A DNA stretch of 32,538 nucleotides from positions 1 through 32,538 of the forward strand of contig CACKMG010000001.1 in the NCBI GenBank assembly GCA_902601235.1. The letters run 5' to 3'. This DNA comes from an uncultured Pelagibacteraceae bacterium. GTDB taxonomy: Bacteria; Pseudomonadota; Alphaproteobacteria; Pelagibacterales; Pelagibacteraceae. Under the pieces are notes generated by a model, which was not told the DNA's origin, did not search any database, and saw only the letters and a program-made list of their open reading frames with translations. This document shows positions 1 to 10,100 of this stretch, one piece after another (the first letter of the stretch is position 1; each line of letters begins with the position of its first letter). A program made the position numbers and the translations under genes.

Positions 1-687
1 GCTGCTTTAACAGTATTCATAAGATTTCTGTATGTACCTTTTTTAAATTTAATAGACCAATGGCAAATGATTTTAATTTTTTTATCAATAGCATCTATGG
101 TTTTTGGAGCAGTAGCAGCCATAGGCCAAACCAATCTTAAAAGATTGGTTGCTTATAGTTCAATTAGCCATGTGGGTTATGCTTTAGCAGGATTAGCAAC
201 TGGATCTAATGAAGGAATTCAAAGTTCAGTTATCTATATTACTATTTACGTAATAATGAATTTGGGATTATTTTCATGTTTATTAATGATGAAAAGAAAT
301 AATGTTTATTTCGAACAAATTGATGATTTATCCGGATTGTCAAAAAATCATCCTTTATTATCTTTATCGTTGTTAATTATATTATTTTCTTTAGCAGGAA
401 TACCTCCTTTGGCAGGATTTTTTGCAAAATTTTATATTTTTAAATCAGTCTTAGAACAATCCATGTTTTTTTTAGCTATAGTAGGACTTTTATCAACAGT
501 TGTAGCAGCTTTTTATTATTTAAGATTGATAAAGATTATGTATTTTGACAAGGAAAAAGAAAAATATGATAAGGATCATGGTTTGTGGTTAAAATTTTCC
601 CTGGGAGCTTCTACTTTGTTAATTTTGATATATTTCATATTTCCTAGTCAACTAATTGATATAGTTTCAAGAATTAACATTATTTAA
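1..687 (+). CDS. nuoN: NADH-quinone oxidoreductase subunit N, 3' part (5' end outside window)
   Basis: This is the C-terminal part of a proton-pumping antiporter-like membrane subunit of respiratory complex I. The frame is open from base 1, so the gene begins upstream; the ATG at 67 is internal. The visible 228 residues are almost all hydrophobic helices. They include the family's conserved stretch around AAIGQTNLKRLVAYSSISH (lysine in a membrane helix followed by the HVGY-type turn) and the later GIPPLAGFFAKFYIF segment with its conserved lysine, both typical of NuoL/M/N. NuoN rather than NuoL or NuoM is chosen because birA follows directly, as in alphaproteobacterial nuo operons. The stop overlaps the birA start by one base (TAATG), suggesting translational coupling. 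Confidence 0.93.
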   Translation, partial: AALTVFIRFLYVPFLNLIDQWQMILIFLSIASMVFGAVAAIGQTNLKRLVAYSSISHVGYALAGLATGSNEGIQSSVIYITIYVIMNLGLFSCLLMMKRNNVYFEQIDDLSGLSKNHPLLSLSLLIILFSLAGIPPLAGFFAKFYIFKSVLEQSMFFLAIVGLLSTVVAAFYYLRLIKIMYFDKEKEKYDKDHGLWLKFSLGASTLLILIYFIFPSQLIDIVSRINII

Positions 688-1223
688 TGAAACTAAAACA
701 ATTCAATTTTAAAAAAGTGCGGAGTACAAACCAAACATCAATAAGAGTTATAAATAATTCAAATTGTAAATTTGGTTTAATTGTTTCGGAAACTCAATCT
801 AATGGTAGGGGTCAATATGGTCGAAAATGGATTTCATATAAAGGTAATATATTTATGTCTATTTTTTATAAATTGAACAAAATTAATTTGTCCTTAAGTT
901 CACTTACAAAAAAAAACTGTTTGTTAGTAAAAAGGGTAATTTCAAAATATTGTAAAAAAAATATTACTTTTAAACCACCCAATGATTTATTAATTAATAA
1001 AAAAAAGATTTGCGGAATCTTACAAGAAAAAATTGAAAAATCAGATGAAAAATACTTAATAGTTGGAATAGGAATAAACTTGATTAAAAGTCCTAATTTA
1101 TCAAATTATTCAACAACAAATTTATTTAGTGTCATTAATAAAAAGATTAATAAAAAAAAAATAGAAAAGGAATTGAAAATATCTTTTGAGAAATTTTTAT
1201 CAAAGTATTATAAAATTATTTAA
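687..1223 (+). CDS. birA: Biotin--[acetyl-CoA-carboxylase] ligase, catalytic-only form
   Basis: It activates biotin with ATP and attaches it to the biotin carboxyl carrier protein of acetyl-CoA carboxylase in the cytoplasm. At 178 residues it is much shorter than the roughly 320-residue E. coli BirA: it starts directly in the catalytic domain (STNQTS near residue 14) and has no N-terminal helix-turn-helix, so it should not act as a biotin repressor. Family marks are the biotinyl-AMP loop SNGRGQYGRKW (about residues 38-48), KPPNDLLINKKKICGIL (usually KWPNDL) and VGIGINL. It overlaps nuoN by one base and abuts coaX. A run of nine A's near 907-915 is read through in frame. Confidence 0.9.
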   Translation: MKLKQFNFKKVRSTNQTSIRVINNSNCKFGLIVSETQSNGRGQYGRKWISYKGNIFMSIFYKLNKINLSLSSLTKKNCLLVKRVISKYCKKNITFKPPNDLLINKKKICGILQEKIEKSDEKYLIVGIGINLIKSPNLSNYSTTNLFSVINKKINKKKIEKELKISFEKFLSKYYKII

Positions 1224-1961
1224 ATGATAATATTAGGTGATATTGGAAACACAGAAACAAAGATTTGTTTAGTTAATGATAACAAGATTATTAAAAAATT
1301 TTTAATAACTTCAAAAGGAAAAAAAAAATATGTTTTAAACAAATATTTTAAAAAAATTAATTTTTCTCAAGTAAATAAAATATTATTTTGTAGCGTGGTA
1401 CCATCTACCTTTAAAGAAATAAAAGATTATTTTAAGAAAAAAACAAAAATTAAGTGTTATGAATTAAAAGAATTAAATTTAAGATCAATTTTAGAAATAG
1501 ACGTAAATTATAAGCAGGTCGGTTCCGATAGATTAGCAAATGCTATTAGTGTTTCTACTAAAAATAAAAATTTTATAATTTTAGATTTTGGAACAGCTAC
1601 TACTTTTGATGTTTTAATTGGAAATAATTACAAAGGTGGAATTATCTCACCAGGAATAAACTTATCATTGAATACTCTTTCTGATAAAGCTTCATTGATA
1701 CCAAGAATAAATCTTAAAAAAATATCGAAAGTAATTGGAAAAGATACAAAATCAGCTGTAAGATCTGGTTTTTTCTGGGGATATGCTGGATTAATTGACA
1801 ATCTTATTAATTTAATTAAGAAAGAGACAAAAAAATCATTTCAAATAATTATTACCGGTGGTTTTTCAGAATTATTTAAGAATTCAATTAAGACAAAAAC
1901 AAAACAAAATTTTGATATTACAATTAATGGACTTATAAAAGCTTCAAAACTTATAAAATGA
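1224..1961 (+). CDS. coaX: Type III pantothenate kinase
   Basis: It phosphorylates pantothenate, the first step of coenzyme A synthesis, in the cytoplasm. The length (245 residues) is normal for CoaX. The ASKHA-fold phosphate motif DIGNTETK is at residues 6-13, the pantothenate/catalytic segment QVGSDRLANA has Asp102, and the second phosphate loop DFGTATTFD is at 121-129, followed by GGIISPG. Type III kinases are not homologous to E. coli CoaA. The ATG directly follows the birA stop. The birA-coaX-rnj order is usual in alphaproteobacteria. An A10 run near 1319-1328 is maintained in frame. Confidence 0.93.
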   Translation: MIILGDIGNTETKICLVNDNKIIKKFLITSKGKKKYVLNKYFKKINFSQVNKILFCSVVPSTFKEIKDYFKKKTKIKCYELKELNLRSILEIDVNYKQVGSDRLANAISVSTKNKNFIILDFGTATTFDVLIGNNYKGGIISPGINLSLNTLSDKASLIPRINLKKISKVIGKDTKSAVRSGFFWGYAGLIDNLINLIKKETKKSFQIIITGGFSELFKNSIKTKTKQNFDITINGLIKASKLIK

Positions 1962-1962
1962 T

Positions 1963-3621
1963 ATGAAAAATGAATTTTTATTTTGTCCCTTAGGTGGGTC
2001 TGGCGAAATTGGAATGAATATGAATTTATTTGGTTATGGCCATCCAGGAGACCACAAATGGATCATGGTAGATATTGGTGTAACATTTGCTGATGATACT
2101 ATTCCAGGAATTGATTTAATTTATCCAGATCCAGGATTTATTCAGGAAAAAAAAGAAAATCTCTTAGGTATAATATTAACACACGCTCATGAAGATCATA
2201 TTGGTGCTGTTGCTCATTTATGGCCTAAATTAAATTGTAAAATTTATGCAACACCATTTACAGCTGTTTTAATTAGAGAAAAGTTTAAAGAAAAACATAT
2301 AGATATAACTAATGACTTAAAAATTGTAGAACTAAATGGAAAGGTCAAATTAGATCCTTTTGATATAGAATATATTACACTAACACATTCTATCTTGGAA
2401 CCTAATGGACTAAAAATTCAAACACCAGCAGGTGTTGTTTTACATACTGGTGATTGGAAAGTTGATCCTAACCCGTTAATTGGAGATGAGATAAATTCAA
2501 AAAGATTAAAAGAAATTGGTGATCAAGGCGTTCTTGCTATGATATGTGACTCAACTAATGTGTTTAGCGCTGGTAGATCAGGATCTGAATTAGATGTAAG
2601 AAAAAACATGCTCAATATTATGAGTAGATTAAAAAAAAGAGTAATAATTACCTCTTTTGCATCAAATGTTGCAAGAATGGAGTCTGCTTTTTATTGTGCT
2701 GAAAAAACTGGGAGACAGATTTCTTTAGTAGGCAGATCAATGCACAGAATATATAAAGCTGCAAGACAATGTGGATATTTAAAAAACACAATTGATCCAA
2801 TAGATCCAAGAGAAGCAAAAAATATTTCTAGAGAAAAAATAGTTTATCTCTGTACTGGAAGTCAAGGAGAACCGATGGGGGCGATGATGAGAATTTCTAA
2901 TTATACTCATCCTGATGTTTTTATTGAAAAAGATGATGCTGTTATCTTTTCTTCAAAAATAATACCAGGGAATGAAAAAAAACTTTACAAGCTTCATAAC
3001 CAATTAGTAAAAGATGGAATAGAAGTAATTTCAGAAGAAAGTGAATTTATTCATGTATCTGGTCATCCAAATAGAGAAGATTTAAAAGATATGTATAATT
3101 GGGTAAAACCTAAATGCGTAATACCAGTTCATGGTGAACACAGGCATATGATAGAACATATTAATTTTGCAAAAGAAATGCAGGTACCATATCCAGTACA
3201 AGTAGAAAATGGTGATATTGTAAAATTAGCTCCAGGTGATCATCCCGAGGTTTACGACAAAGCTCCAAGTGGTAGATTGTATTTAGATGGAAATGTTAGT
3301 GTAGAGGAGAATTCTCAATCTATAAAAGATAGAAAAAATTTAGGCACAAATGGTTATCTTGAAATTACAATTTTGATTACACCAAAAGGAAATATACACA
3401 ATAATCCAATAATTACATTTAGAGGACTGCCTATATATGAAACTGATGAATTTATTTATGGTTTAGAGGAAGAAATTGAAAAAACTACGAGAACATTTAA
3501 GCTAGGAAATAAAGGTCAAGCACATAATCTTATCGATGCATTGAAAATTGCATCGCGAAGATTTACTAAAGAAAAAACTGGAAAAAAACCTTTTACTAAT
3601 ATCAATCTAGTTAACATTTAA
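1963..3621 (+). CDS. rnj: Ribonuclease J
   Basis: This is a metallo-beta-lactamase/beta-CASP RNase with 5'-to-3' exonuclease and endonuclease activity, used in mRNA turnover and RNA maturation. The zinc-binding HxHxDH motif is THAHEDHIG (His74, His76, Asp78, His79), followed by the HTGDWKVDP and DSTNVFSAGRSGSE segments and, in the C-terminal half, HVSGHPNREDL and PVHGEHRHM, which complete the active site. The length of 552 residues fits the family. One base separates it from coaX, and its stop overlaps the next gene by one base. Its presence points to an RNase J-based decay route as in other alphaproteobacteria, in contrast to E. coli, which lacks RNase J. Confidence 0.95.
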   Translation: MKNEFLFCPLGGSGEIGMNMNLFGYGHPGDHKWIMVDIGVTFADDTIPGIDLIYPDPGFIQEKKENLLGIILTHAHEDHIGAVAHLWPKLNCKIYATPFTAVLIREKFKEKHIDITNDLKIVELNGKVKLDPFDIEYITLTHSILEPNGLKIQTPAGVVLHTGDWKVDPNPLIGDEINSKRLKEIGDQGVLAMICDSTNVFSAGRSGSELDVRKNMLNIMSRLKKRVIITSFASNVARMESAFYCAEKTGRQISLVGRSMHRIYKAARQCGYLKNTIDPIDPREAKNISREKIVYLCTGSQGEPMGAMMRISNYTHPDVFIEKDDAVIFSSKIIPGNEKKLYKLHNQLVKDGIEVISEESEFIHVSGHPNREDLKDMYNWVKPKCVIPVHGEHRHMIEHINFAKEMQVPYPVQVENGDIVKLAPGDHPEVYDKAPSGRLYLDGNVSVEENSQSIKDRKNLGTNGYLEITILITPKGNIHNNPIITFRGLPIYETDEFIYGLEEEIEKTTRTFKLGNKGQAHNLIDALKIASRRFTKEKTGKKPFTNINLVNI

Positions 3622-3866
3622 TGAGTATTACAGGCTTAGCCATAATTTATATAATCATTTGGTGGATTATTTTTTTTGCTATTTTACCCATTGATGTGGA
3701 TAGAATTAAGATAAAAAAAATTGAGGGTGAGGATCCGGGGTCACCAGAAAATCCTAAAATGTTAAAAAAATTCATTTATTGTACTGTAATATCAACTCTT
3801 TTATTCGTTATAATTTATTTATTAATGAAGTTTGAATATTTGAACTTAAGAAATATAATCTCTTAA
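3621..3866 (+). CDS. DUF1467 family small membrane protein
   Basis: This is an 81-residue protein of unknown function. Two hydrophobic segments are visible, about residues 5-24 and 52-72, separated by a polar stretch containing IDVDRIKIKKIEGEDPGSPENPKMLKK. The LPIDVDRIK...G.DPGSPENP pattern after the first helix is the recognisable DUF1467 signature, and placement between rnj and proS is typical of alphaproteobacteria. It overlaps the rnj stop by one base and proS starts one base after its stop, so it is probably cotranscribed with both. No enzymatic motif is visible, and I assign no function. Confidence 0.85.
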   Translation: MSITGLAIIYIIIWWIIFFAILPIDVDRIKIKKIEGEDPGSPENPKMLKKFIYCTVISTLLFVIIYLLMKFEYLNLRNIIS

Positions 3867-3867
3867 C

Positions 3868-5202
3868 ATGTATATTTCAAAATCATTTATACCTATTTTA
3901 AAAGATAACCCTTCAGAAGCGAAAATTAAATCTCATCAATTAATGCTTAGAGTTGGAATGATTAAACAGTCATCAGCAGGAATTTATTCATGGTTACCAC
4001 TTGGTTTTAAGGTTATGAAAAAAATTGAAAAGATCGTTAGAGAAGAACAAGATAAAATTGGTGCTCAAGAAATATTAATGCCTACAATTCAATCTAGTGA
4101 GATTTGGAAAGAAAGTGGGAGATATGAAGATTATGGTGAGGAAATGTTAAGAATTAAAGATCGTCAAGATAGAGAAATGCTTTATGGACCAACTAATGAA
4201 GAATTAGTGACTGATATATTTAGATCCTCAATAAAATCTTATAAATCTTTACCACAGCTTTTATATCATATTCAGTGGAAATTTAGAGACGAGATTAGAC
4301 CAAGATTTGGAATAATGAGATGTAGAGAATTTTATATGAAAGATGCATATTCATTTGATGTATCTGATGAAGAAGCAAATTTTTCGTATAATAAATTTTT
4401 CTTATCTTATCTAAAAACTTTCAAAAGGTTAGATCTTACCGCTATTCCGATGGCAGCTGAAACAGGTCCTATAGGAGGAAGTCTTTCTCATGAGTTCATA
4501 ATTTTGGCTGAAACAGGTGAAAGTAAGATATTCACTGATAAAAGAGTTTTTGAATTAAATACTGATGATGCAAAATTAGAAAAAAATTCTTTGCTAGAAA
4601 TGAGAAAAAAATATGAGCAATTCTATTCAGTGACTGATGAAAAATTTAAAAAAGATGATTTTGAAAATAATGTTTCTGAAAAAAATAGACTTATAACAAA
4701 GGGTATTGAAGTAGGACATATTTTTTATTTTGGAGACAAATATTCAAAACCAATGGGTGCATCAGTTGATTTACCAGGGGGAAAAAAAGATTTTGTTAAA
4801 ATGGGGTCTTATGGAATAGGTGTATCGAGGTTAGTAGGGGCAATTATTGAGGCAAAATATGATGAAAAGAATGAAGTCATGAAATGGCCAATTTCTGTTG
4901 CACCATATGATATTGCGATAATTCCTATGATAAATAAAAATGATAATACTGCATTAGATAAAGCAAATAAAATTTATTTAGAATTTGAGAAAAATAATAT
5001 TGATGCAATAGTAGATGATACTGATGAAAACTTTTCATCAAAAATAAAAAAAATGAATTTAATTGGTGCACCTTATCAAATTATCATTGGCAAACACACA
5101 GATGGTGATTTATTAGAATTTAAAGAAGTAGGAAAAGATACTCAAAAATTTAAGTTACAAGCTATCATCAAGATAATTTATGAACAAAAAGTAAAAAATT
5201 GA
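3868..5202 (+). CDS. proS: Prolyl-tRNA synthetase, short alphaproteobacterial type
   Basis: It charges tRNA(Pro) with proline. At 444 residues it lacks the roughly 180-residue cis-editing (INS) domain found between motifs 2 and 3 of E. coli ProRS (572 residues); the short form is characteristic of Alphaproteobacteria. Class II motifs are visible: an N-terminal block with SAGIYSWLPLGF, motif 2 at RDEIRPRFGIMRCREFYMKDAYSF, and motif 3 at GSYGIGVSRLVGAIIE, followed by an anticodon-binding domain (about residues 350-444). Without the INS domain, Ala-tRNA(Pro) clearance must come from a free-standing editing protein if it occurs at all. It overlaps lolC by four bases (TTGA). Confidence 0.95.
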   Translation: MYISKSFIPILKDNPSEAKIKSHQLMLRVGMIKQSSAGIYSWLPLGFKVMKKIEKIVREEQDKIGAQEILMPTIQSSEIWKESGRYEDYGEEMLRIKDRQDREMLYGPTNEELVTDIFRSSIKSYKSLPQLLYHIQWKFRDEIRPRFGIMRCREFYMKDAYSFDVSDEEANFSYNKFFLSYLKTFKRLDLTAIPMAAETGPIGGSLSHEFIILAETGESKIFTDKRVFELNTDDAKLEKNSLLEMRKKYEQFYSVTDEKFKKDDFENNVSEKNRLITKGIEVGHIFYFGDKYSKPMGASVDLPGGKKDFVKMGSYGIGVSRLVGAIIEAKYDEKNEVMKWPISVAPYDIAIIPMINKNDNTALDKANKIYLEFEKNNIDAIVDDTDENFSSKIKKMNLIGAPYQIIIGKHTDGDLLEFKEVGKDTQKFKLQAIIKIIYEQKVKN

Positions 5203-6431
5203 TTTCTCAATTAGAAAAAGAAATTACTTTTAGATTTTTAAAAACCAGAAAAAATGATGGTTTTTTGAATATTATCTCAATTTTTTCATTTATTGGAATT
5301 GGATTAGGTGTTGCGGTTTTAATAGTAGTTATGTCAGTCATGAATGGATTTAGGACTGAGTTAATAAATAAGATTGTTGGTTTCAATGCTCATGTAACTG
5401 TAAAGCCCTACGAATATAAAATTGATCTAGATAAAATAAAAAATAAAGATTTAAAACTAATAAGTGAAAATTTGATGCTGAGTAATTCTGGAGAGGCAAT
5501 TATTTTGAATAATGATATTTCAAAAGGTATAGTTTTAAGAGGATATTCAAATCAAGACTTTTCAAAGATAAAAATTATTCAAGATCAAACTTTTATTGGG
5601 GATAAAAATAGTCTAGTTAAGAATTCTATATCAATTGGAAAAGAATTAAGCTTCATTTTAGACGTAAAAATTGGTGATAGCATAACACTAATGTCTTCAT
5701 CAGGAGTTAAAACTATAATAGGAAATTTACCTAAACAAAAAACTTTTAAAATCTCATCTTTATTTGAAAGTGGTTTAGTAGACTTTGATACCAATGTAGT
5801 CTTTATGAACTTAGAAACTTTGGAGGAATTTATAGATTTAGATCCACAAAAAAGAAATTTGGAAATTTACTTAAGAAACCCTCAAAATATCGACAAACAA
5901 AAAATGATAGTACAGAAAATTTTTCCAAATGAATTTATTTTCTCTTGGTCTGATATGAACAAATCTTTATTTTCAGCTTTAAAAGTTGAAAGAAATGTAA
6001 TGTTTATAATTCTATCATTAATAATAATTGTTGCTGCATTTAATATCATTTCAGGTTTGACAATTTTAGTTAAAAATAAAACAAGAGACATTGCAATTTT
6101 GAAATCTATTGGAGTTTTAAATAAATCAATTATTAAGATTTTTTTTTTAATTGGTATAATAATTGGAACCTCTGCAACAATTTTTGGAATTATTTTAGGA
6201 TTAACTTTTTCTATGTATGTAGAAAACTTAAGGCAATTTCTTAGTTCAGTATTTAATATTAGTTTATTTCCTGAAGAAATATATTTTCTAAGCACTATGC
6301 CCTCGGAAATAAATCCTTTATCAATATTTTTAATTTCTTTATGTTCAATTTTTATAACAATTATAGTTTCAATATTTCCAGCTCTTAAAGCTGCTAAACT
6401 AGATCCAATTAAAGCATTAAAATATGAGTGA
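5199..6431 (+). CDS. lolC: Lipoprotein-releasing ABC transporter permease LolC/LolE
   Basis: This is an inner-membrane permease which, with LolD, extracts outer-membrane lipoproteins and passes them to LolA. The 410-residue protein shows the family layout: a first helix (about residues 24-48) with the signature GIGLGVAVLIVVMSVMNGF, a large periplasmic domain (about 50-260), then three helices near the C terminus and the MacB/FtsX-type ending PALKAAKLDPIKALKYE. The start is TTG at 5199 within a TTGA overlap with the proS stop; no nearby ATG fits the conserved N terminus. Only one permease gene is present next to lolD, so a homodimeric (LolF-like) transporter is possible. It overlaps lolD by eight bases. 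Confidence 0.92.
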   Translation: MISQLEKEITFRFLKTRKNDGFLNIISIFSFIGIGLGVAVLIVVMSVMNGFRTELINKIVGFNAHVTVKPYEYKIDLDKIKNKDLKLISENLMLSNSGEAIILNNDISKGIVLRGYSNQDFSKIKIIQDQTFIGDKNSLVKNSISIGKELSFILDVKIGDSITLMSSSGVKTIIGNLPKQKTFKISSLFESGLVDFDTNVVFMNLETLEEFIDLDPQKRNLEIYLRNPQNIDKQKMIVQKIFPNEFIFSWSDMNKSLFSALKVERNVMFIILSLIIIVAAFNIISGLTILVKNKTRDIAILKSIGVLNKSIIKIFFLIGIIIGTSATIFGIILGLTFSMYVENLRQFLSSVFNISLFPEEIYFLSTMPSEINPLSIFLISLCSIFITIIVSIFPALKAAKLDPIKALKYE

Positions 6432-7101
6432 TTTAATAGAACTTTCTAATATAAGTAAATCATTTGATAATTTTAAAAAAGTTAAAGTTTTAAAAAAAAT
6501 TTCATACAAATTTAGAAAAGGAAAAATTTATTCTTTGATGGGACCATCTGGATCTGGCAAATCAACCTTATTAAATTTGTTATCTTTAATTGATAGGCCT
6601 ACGTCAGGATTTATCTCATTCGAAAAAAAACAAGTAGATTTTATGAACCTAAAAAAAAATGATATATTAAGAGCTAATAAGATCGGCATTATATATCAAC
6701 AAGATAATTTATTACCTGACTTTACAGCACTAGAAAATGTTTATTTAGCTAGCCTTGCAGCTGGTAATAATAAACAACTATCTAAAGATAGAGCAAAAAA
6801 TTTATTAAAAAAAGTTGGATTAGCAAATAGATTAGATCATTATCCTTCTCAATTATCTGGTGGTGAAAAACAAAGAATTTCTATCGCTAGAGCTGTTATC
6901 AATAACCCTCAAATTATTTTAGCTGATGAGCCAACAGGTAGTTTAGACTTTGATACTGCCAAAGAAATATTTCAACTTTTAAAAAGTCAGTTAAATTCTG
7001 ACAGATTAATAATTTTTGCAACTCATAATAGATTTTTTGCAAATAAGGCAGATTGCTTATTGGAAATGGTTAATGGTAGTATAAAAACCATTAATGGCTG
7101 A
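6424..7101 (+). CDS. lolD: Lipoprotein-releasing ABC transporter ATP-binding protein LolD
   Basis: This is the cytoplasmic ATPase that drives lipoprotein release by LolC/E. Walker A is GPSGSGKST (about residues 40-48), the Q-loop lies in IIYQQDNLLPDFTALENV, the ABC signature is LSGGEKQRISIARA, Walker B is IILADEPTGSLD and the H-loop is ATHN. The 225-residue length and closeness to the MacB/LolD subfamily fit. It overlaps lolC upstream by eight bases and dnaE downstream by eight bases, so the three genes are almost certainly one translationally coupled unit. Confidence 0.93.
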   Translation: MSDLIELSNISKSFDNFKKVKVLKKISYKFRKGKIYSLMGPSGSGKSTLLNLLSLIDRPTSGFISFEKKQVDFMNLKKNDILRANKIGIIYQQDNLLPDFTALENVYLASLAAGNNKQLSKDRAKNLLKKVGLANRLDHYPSQLSGGEKQRISIARAVINNPQIILADEPTGSLDFDTAKEIFQLLKSQLNSDRLIIFATHNRFFANKADCLLEMVNGSIKTING

Positions 7102-10100
7102 GTCTAAAATCCAAAATTTTAACCATCTTAAAATACACTCGCAATATTCTATTTGTGAAGGAGCTATTAAAATTGATGAATTAAAAGATTATTCAAAAGA
7201 TCATAAGATAAGATCTTTGGGGCTTTGTGATACGACAAATTTATGTGGTGCTTTAGAATTTGCTGAAAAAATTTCTAAAGCTGGAACTCAACCTATTATT
7301 GGGACACAAGTAAATTTCAAATTTAAAGATGCGTTTGGTCTTTTACCACTTTATGCATTAAACGAACATGGATATAAAAGAATAATTCAATTATCATCAA
7401 AATCATTTCTGAATGAAAATGAATTACTAGATCCACACTTAAATTTTGAGGAATTACTTAATGATAGTGAAGGGGTTGCTATTTTTAGTGGAACTATTTT
7501 TGGTTTTTTTGGTGATTTATTTGAAAAGGGAAAATTTGAAGAAATTAAAGATTTATATTCAAAACTTAAATTCAAATTTAAAAATAGATTTTATTTAGAG
7601 ATACAAAGACACAATGACTTTAATGAGATCGATTTTGAAAAATTTAATTTATCTAAATCTAAGGAATTAGAAATACCAATAATTGCAACTAATGAAGTTT
7701 TTTATTTGAAAAAAGATATGTACGAAGCTCATGATGCTTTGATATGTATAAAAAACAAAACTTATATTAATGAAAAAAATAGACTTAAATTAAGTGATCA
7801 ACATTATTTTAAAAATGATGTTGAAATGTCAGAATTGTTTTCAGATTTACCAGAAGCTTTAGAGAATAACTATAATTTTCCATTTCGTTGCAACTTTAAA
7901 CCTTATTCTTCAAAACCAATATTACCAAACATAAGCTCTGAAAAAGGTGGCAATGCAGAAGATATACTAAAAAAAGAAGCGTTAGCTGGATTGACAGATA
8001 AGTTCAAAAATATATTCAAATTAAAAGAAAGTGAAATCTCATCAAATGAAAATTATTTAAGATATAAAGATAGATTATATCATGAATTAGATATCATCAT
8101 TGAAATGAAATACGCTAGTTATTTTTTGATCGTGTCTGATTATATAAAATGGGCAAAAAAAAACGATATACCAGTTGGTCCTGGTCGAGGTTCGGGTGCG
8201 GGGTCCTTGGTAGCATGGTGTTTATCTATTACCGATGTTGATCCAATAAAATTTAATTTAATTTTTGAAAGATTTTTGAATCCTGATCGAATATCAATGC
8301 CAGATTTCGATATTGATTTTTGTGAAGAAAAAAGAGATTTAGTTTTAGAATATTTGACTAAAAAATACAAAGATAGTGTTGCACATATAATTACATTCGG
8401 AAAATTAAAGGCAAGAATGGTAATAAGAGATGTCGGCAGAGTATTGGGGTTATCTTATGGTTTTGTAGATGCTATTTCAAAAATGATTCCATTTGATCCA
8501 TCTAGACCTCAAAATTTAACAGAATGCATAGCAGGTGAGCCTCGACTTCAAAAATTAATGAATGAAGATGCCAGAGTTAAAAAATTAACCGATCTTTCTT
8601 TGAAGCTTGAAGGTTTGAACAGAAATGTTGCAACACATGCTGCAGGTGTTGTCATAGCTGATAAAAATTTAACAGAAGTTGTACCTTTATACAAAGATCC
8701 TACTGCTAATTTATTATTACCATCAACGCAATTCGACATGTATTCAGCAGAAAATGCAGGATTGATAAAGTTTGATTTTTTAGGATTAAAAACTTTAACT
8801 GTAATAAATAATACACAAAAATTAGTTAGAAAAAGTAATAAAGATTTTAATATTGAAAATATAAATTACGAGGATCAAAAGGTCTTTGATTTATTATCTT
8901 CTGGAAAAACAGTTGGGTTATTTCAAATTGAAAGTACAGGTATGAGAGACGCACTCATACAAATGAAACCAAATCATATTGAAGATATAATTGCTTTAGT
9001 TGCATTATACAGACCAGGGCCAATGAGCAATATTCCAACGTATAATGATTGCAAACATGGTCGACAAAAACCAGATTATCTTCATCCTTTACTTGAGGAA
9101 ATATTAAAACCTACATATGGAGTAATCATTTATCAAGAACAAGTAATGCAAATTGCTCAAAAATTATCAGGATTTACAGCTGGTCAAGCCGATATTCTAA
9201 GACGAGCTATGGGAAAAAAGAAAAGAGCAGAATTAGAAAAACAAAAACAAAACTTTATTACTGGTGCTGTAAAAAATGGTATCAATAAAGAAGTTGCAGC
9301 AGGAATTTTTTTAAAGATCGAACCTTTTGCTGAATATGGTTTTAATAAAAGTCATGCAGCCGCTTACGCAATAATTTCTTATCAAACCGCCTATTTGAAA
9401 ACCTATTTTACTAAAGAGTTTATTGCTGCATCAATGTCAATGGATATTTCAAATCAAAATAAATTAAATGAATTTTATGAGGAATTAAAAAGACTTAAAA
9501 TAGATATAGTCAGACCAGACATTAATGAATGTTTTGCAGAGTTTAAAACTGAAGGTGATAAATTTTTCTACGCATTAGGAGCTATTAAAGCTGTAGGTTT
9601 TGAAGCAATATCTAATATTGTCAATGAAAGACTTATTAATGGAAAATTTAAATCAATAAATGATTTTGTTGAAAGAATTAATCCAAAAGATATAAATAAA
9701 TTACAACTAGAAGGATTGGTAAAAGCCGGAGCTTTTGATAAGATCAATAAAAATAGAAAATCATTATTTATTTCAATACCTAATTTAATTACAAAATCAA
9801 AAAATTTATTTGAGAATAAATCTGCAAACCAAATTGACCTTTTTGGTGAAACTATTGAACAAGAAAATTTACTTCAATCAGTTGATGATTGGAAATTTGA
9901 AGAAAGATTATCTAAAGAGTTTGAGTCTGTTGGTTTTTTTATTTCAGATCATCCTCTAAATCAATTTAAAGATACCTTTTTTGATTATAAAATCATTGAT
10001 TACCGAAAATTTAATAATATTGATTTAAATGAAGGAAACATAGCAGCGACGCTTTTAAAGATTCAAGAAAGAAAAACAGCAAAGGGAAATTCCTATGCAG

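Noticed and set aside
5882..6295. Minus-strand open frame of 137 codons within lolC
   Set aside because: It is a shadow of lolC: no recognisable protein, and the plus-strand frame has clear family motifs over the same bases.
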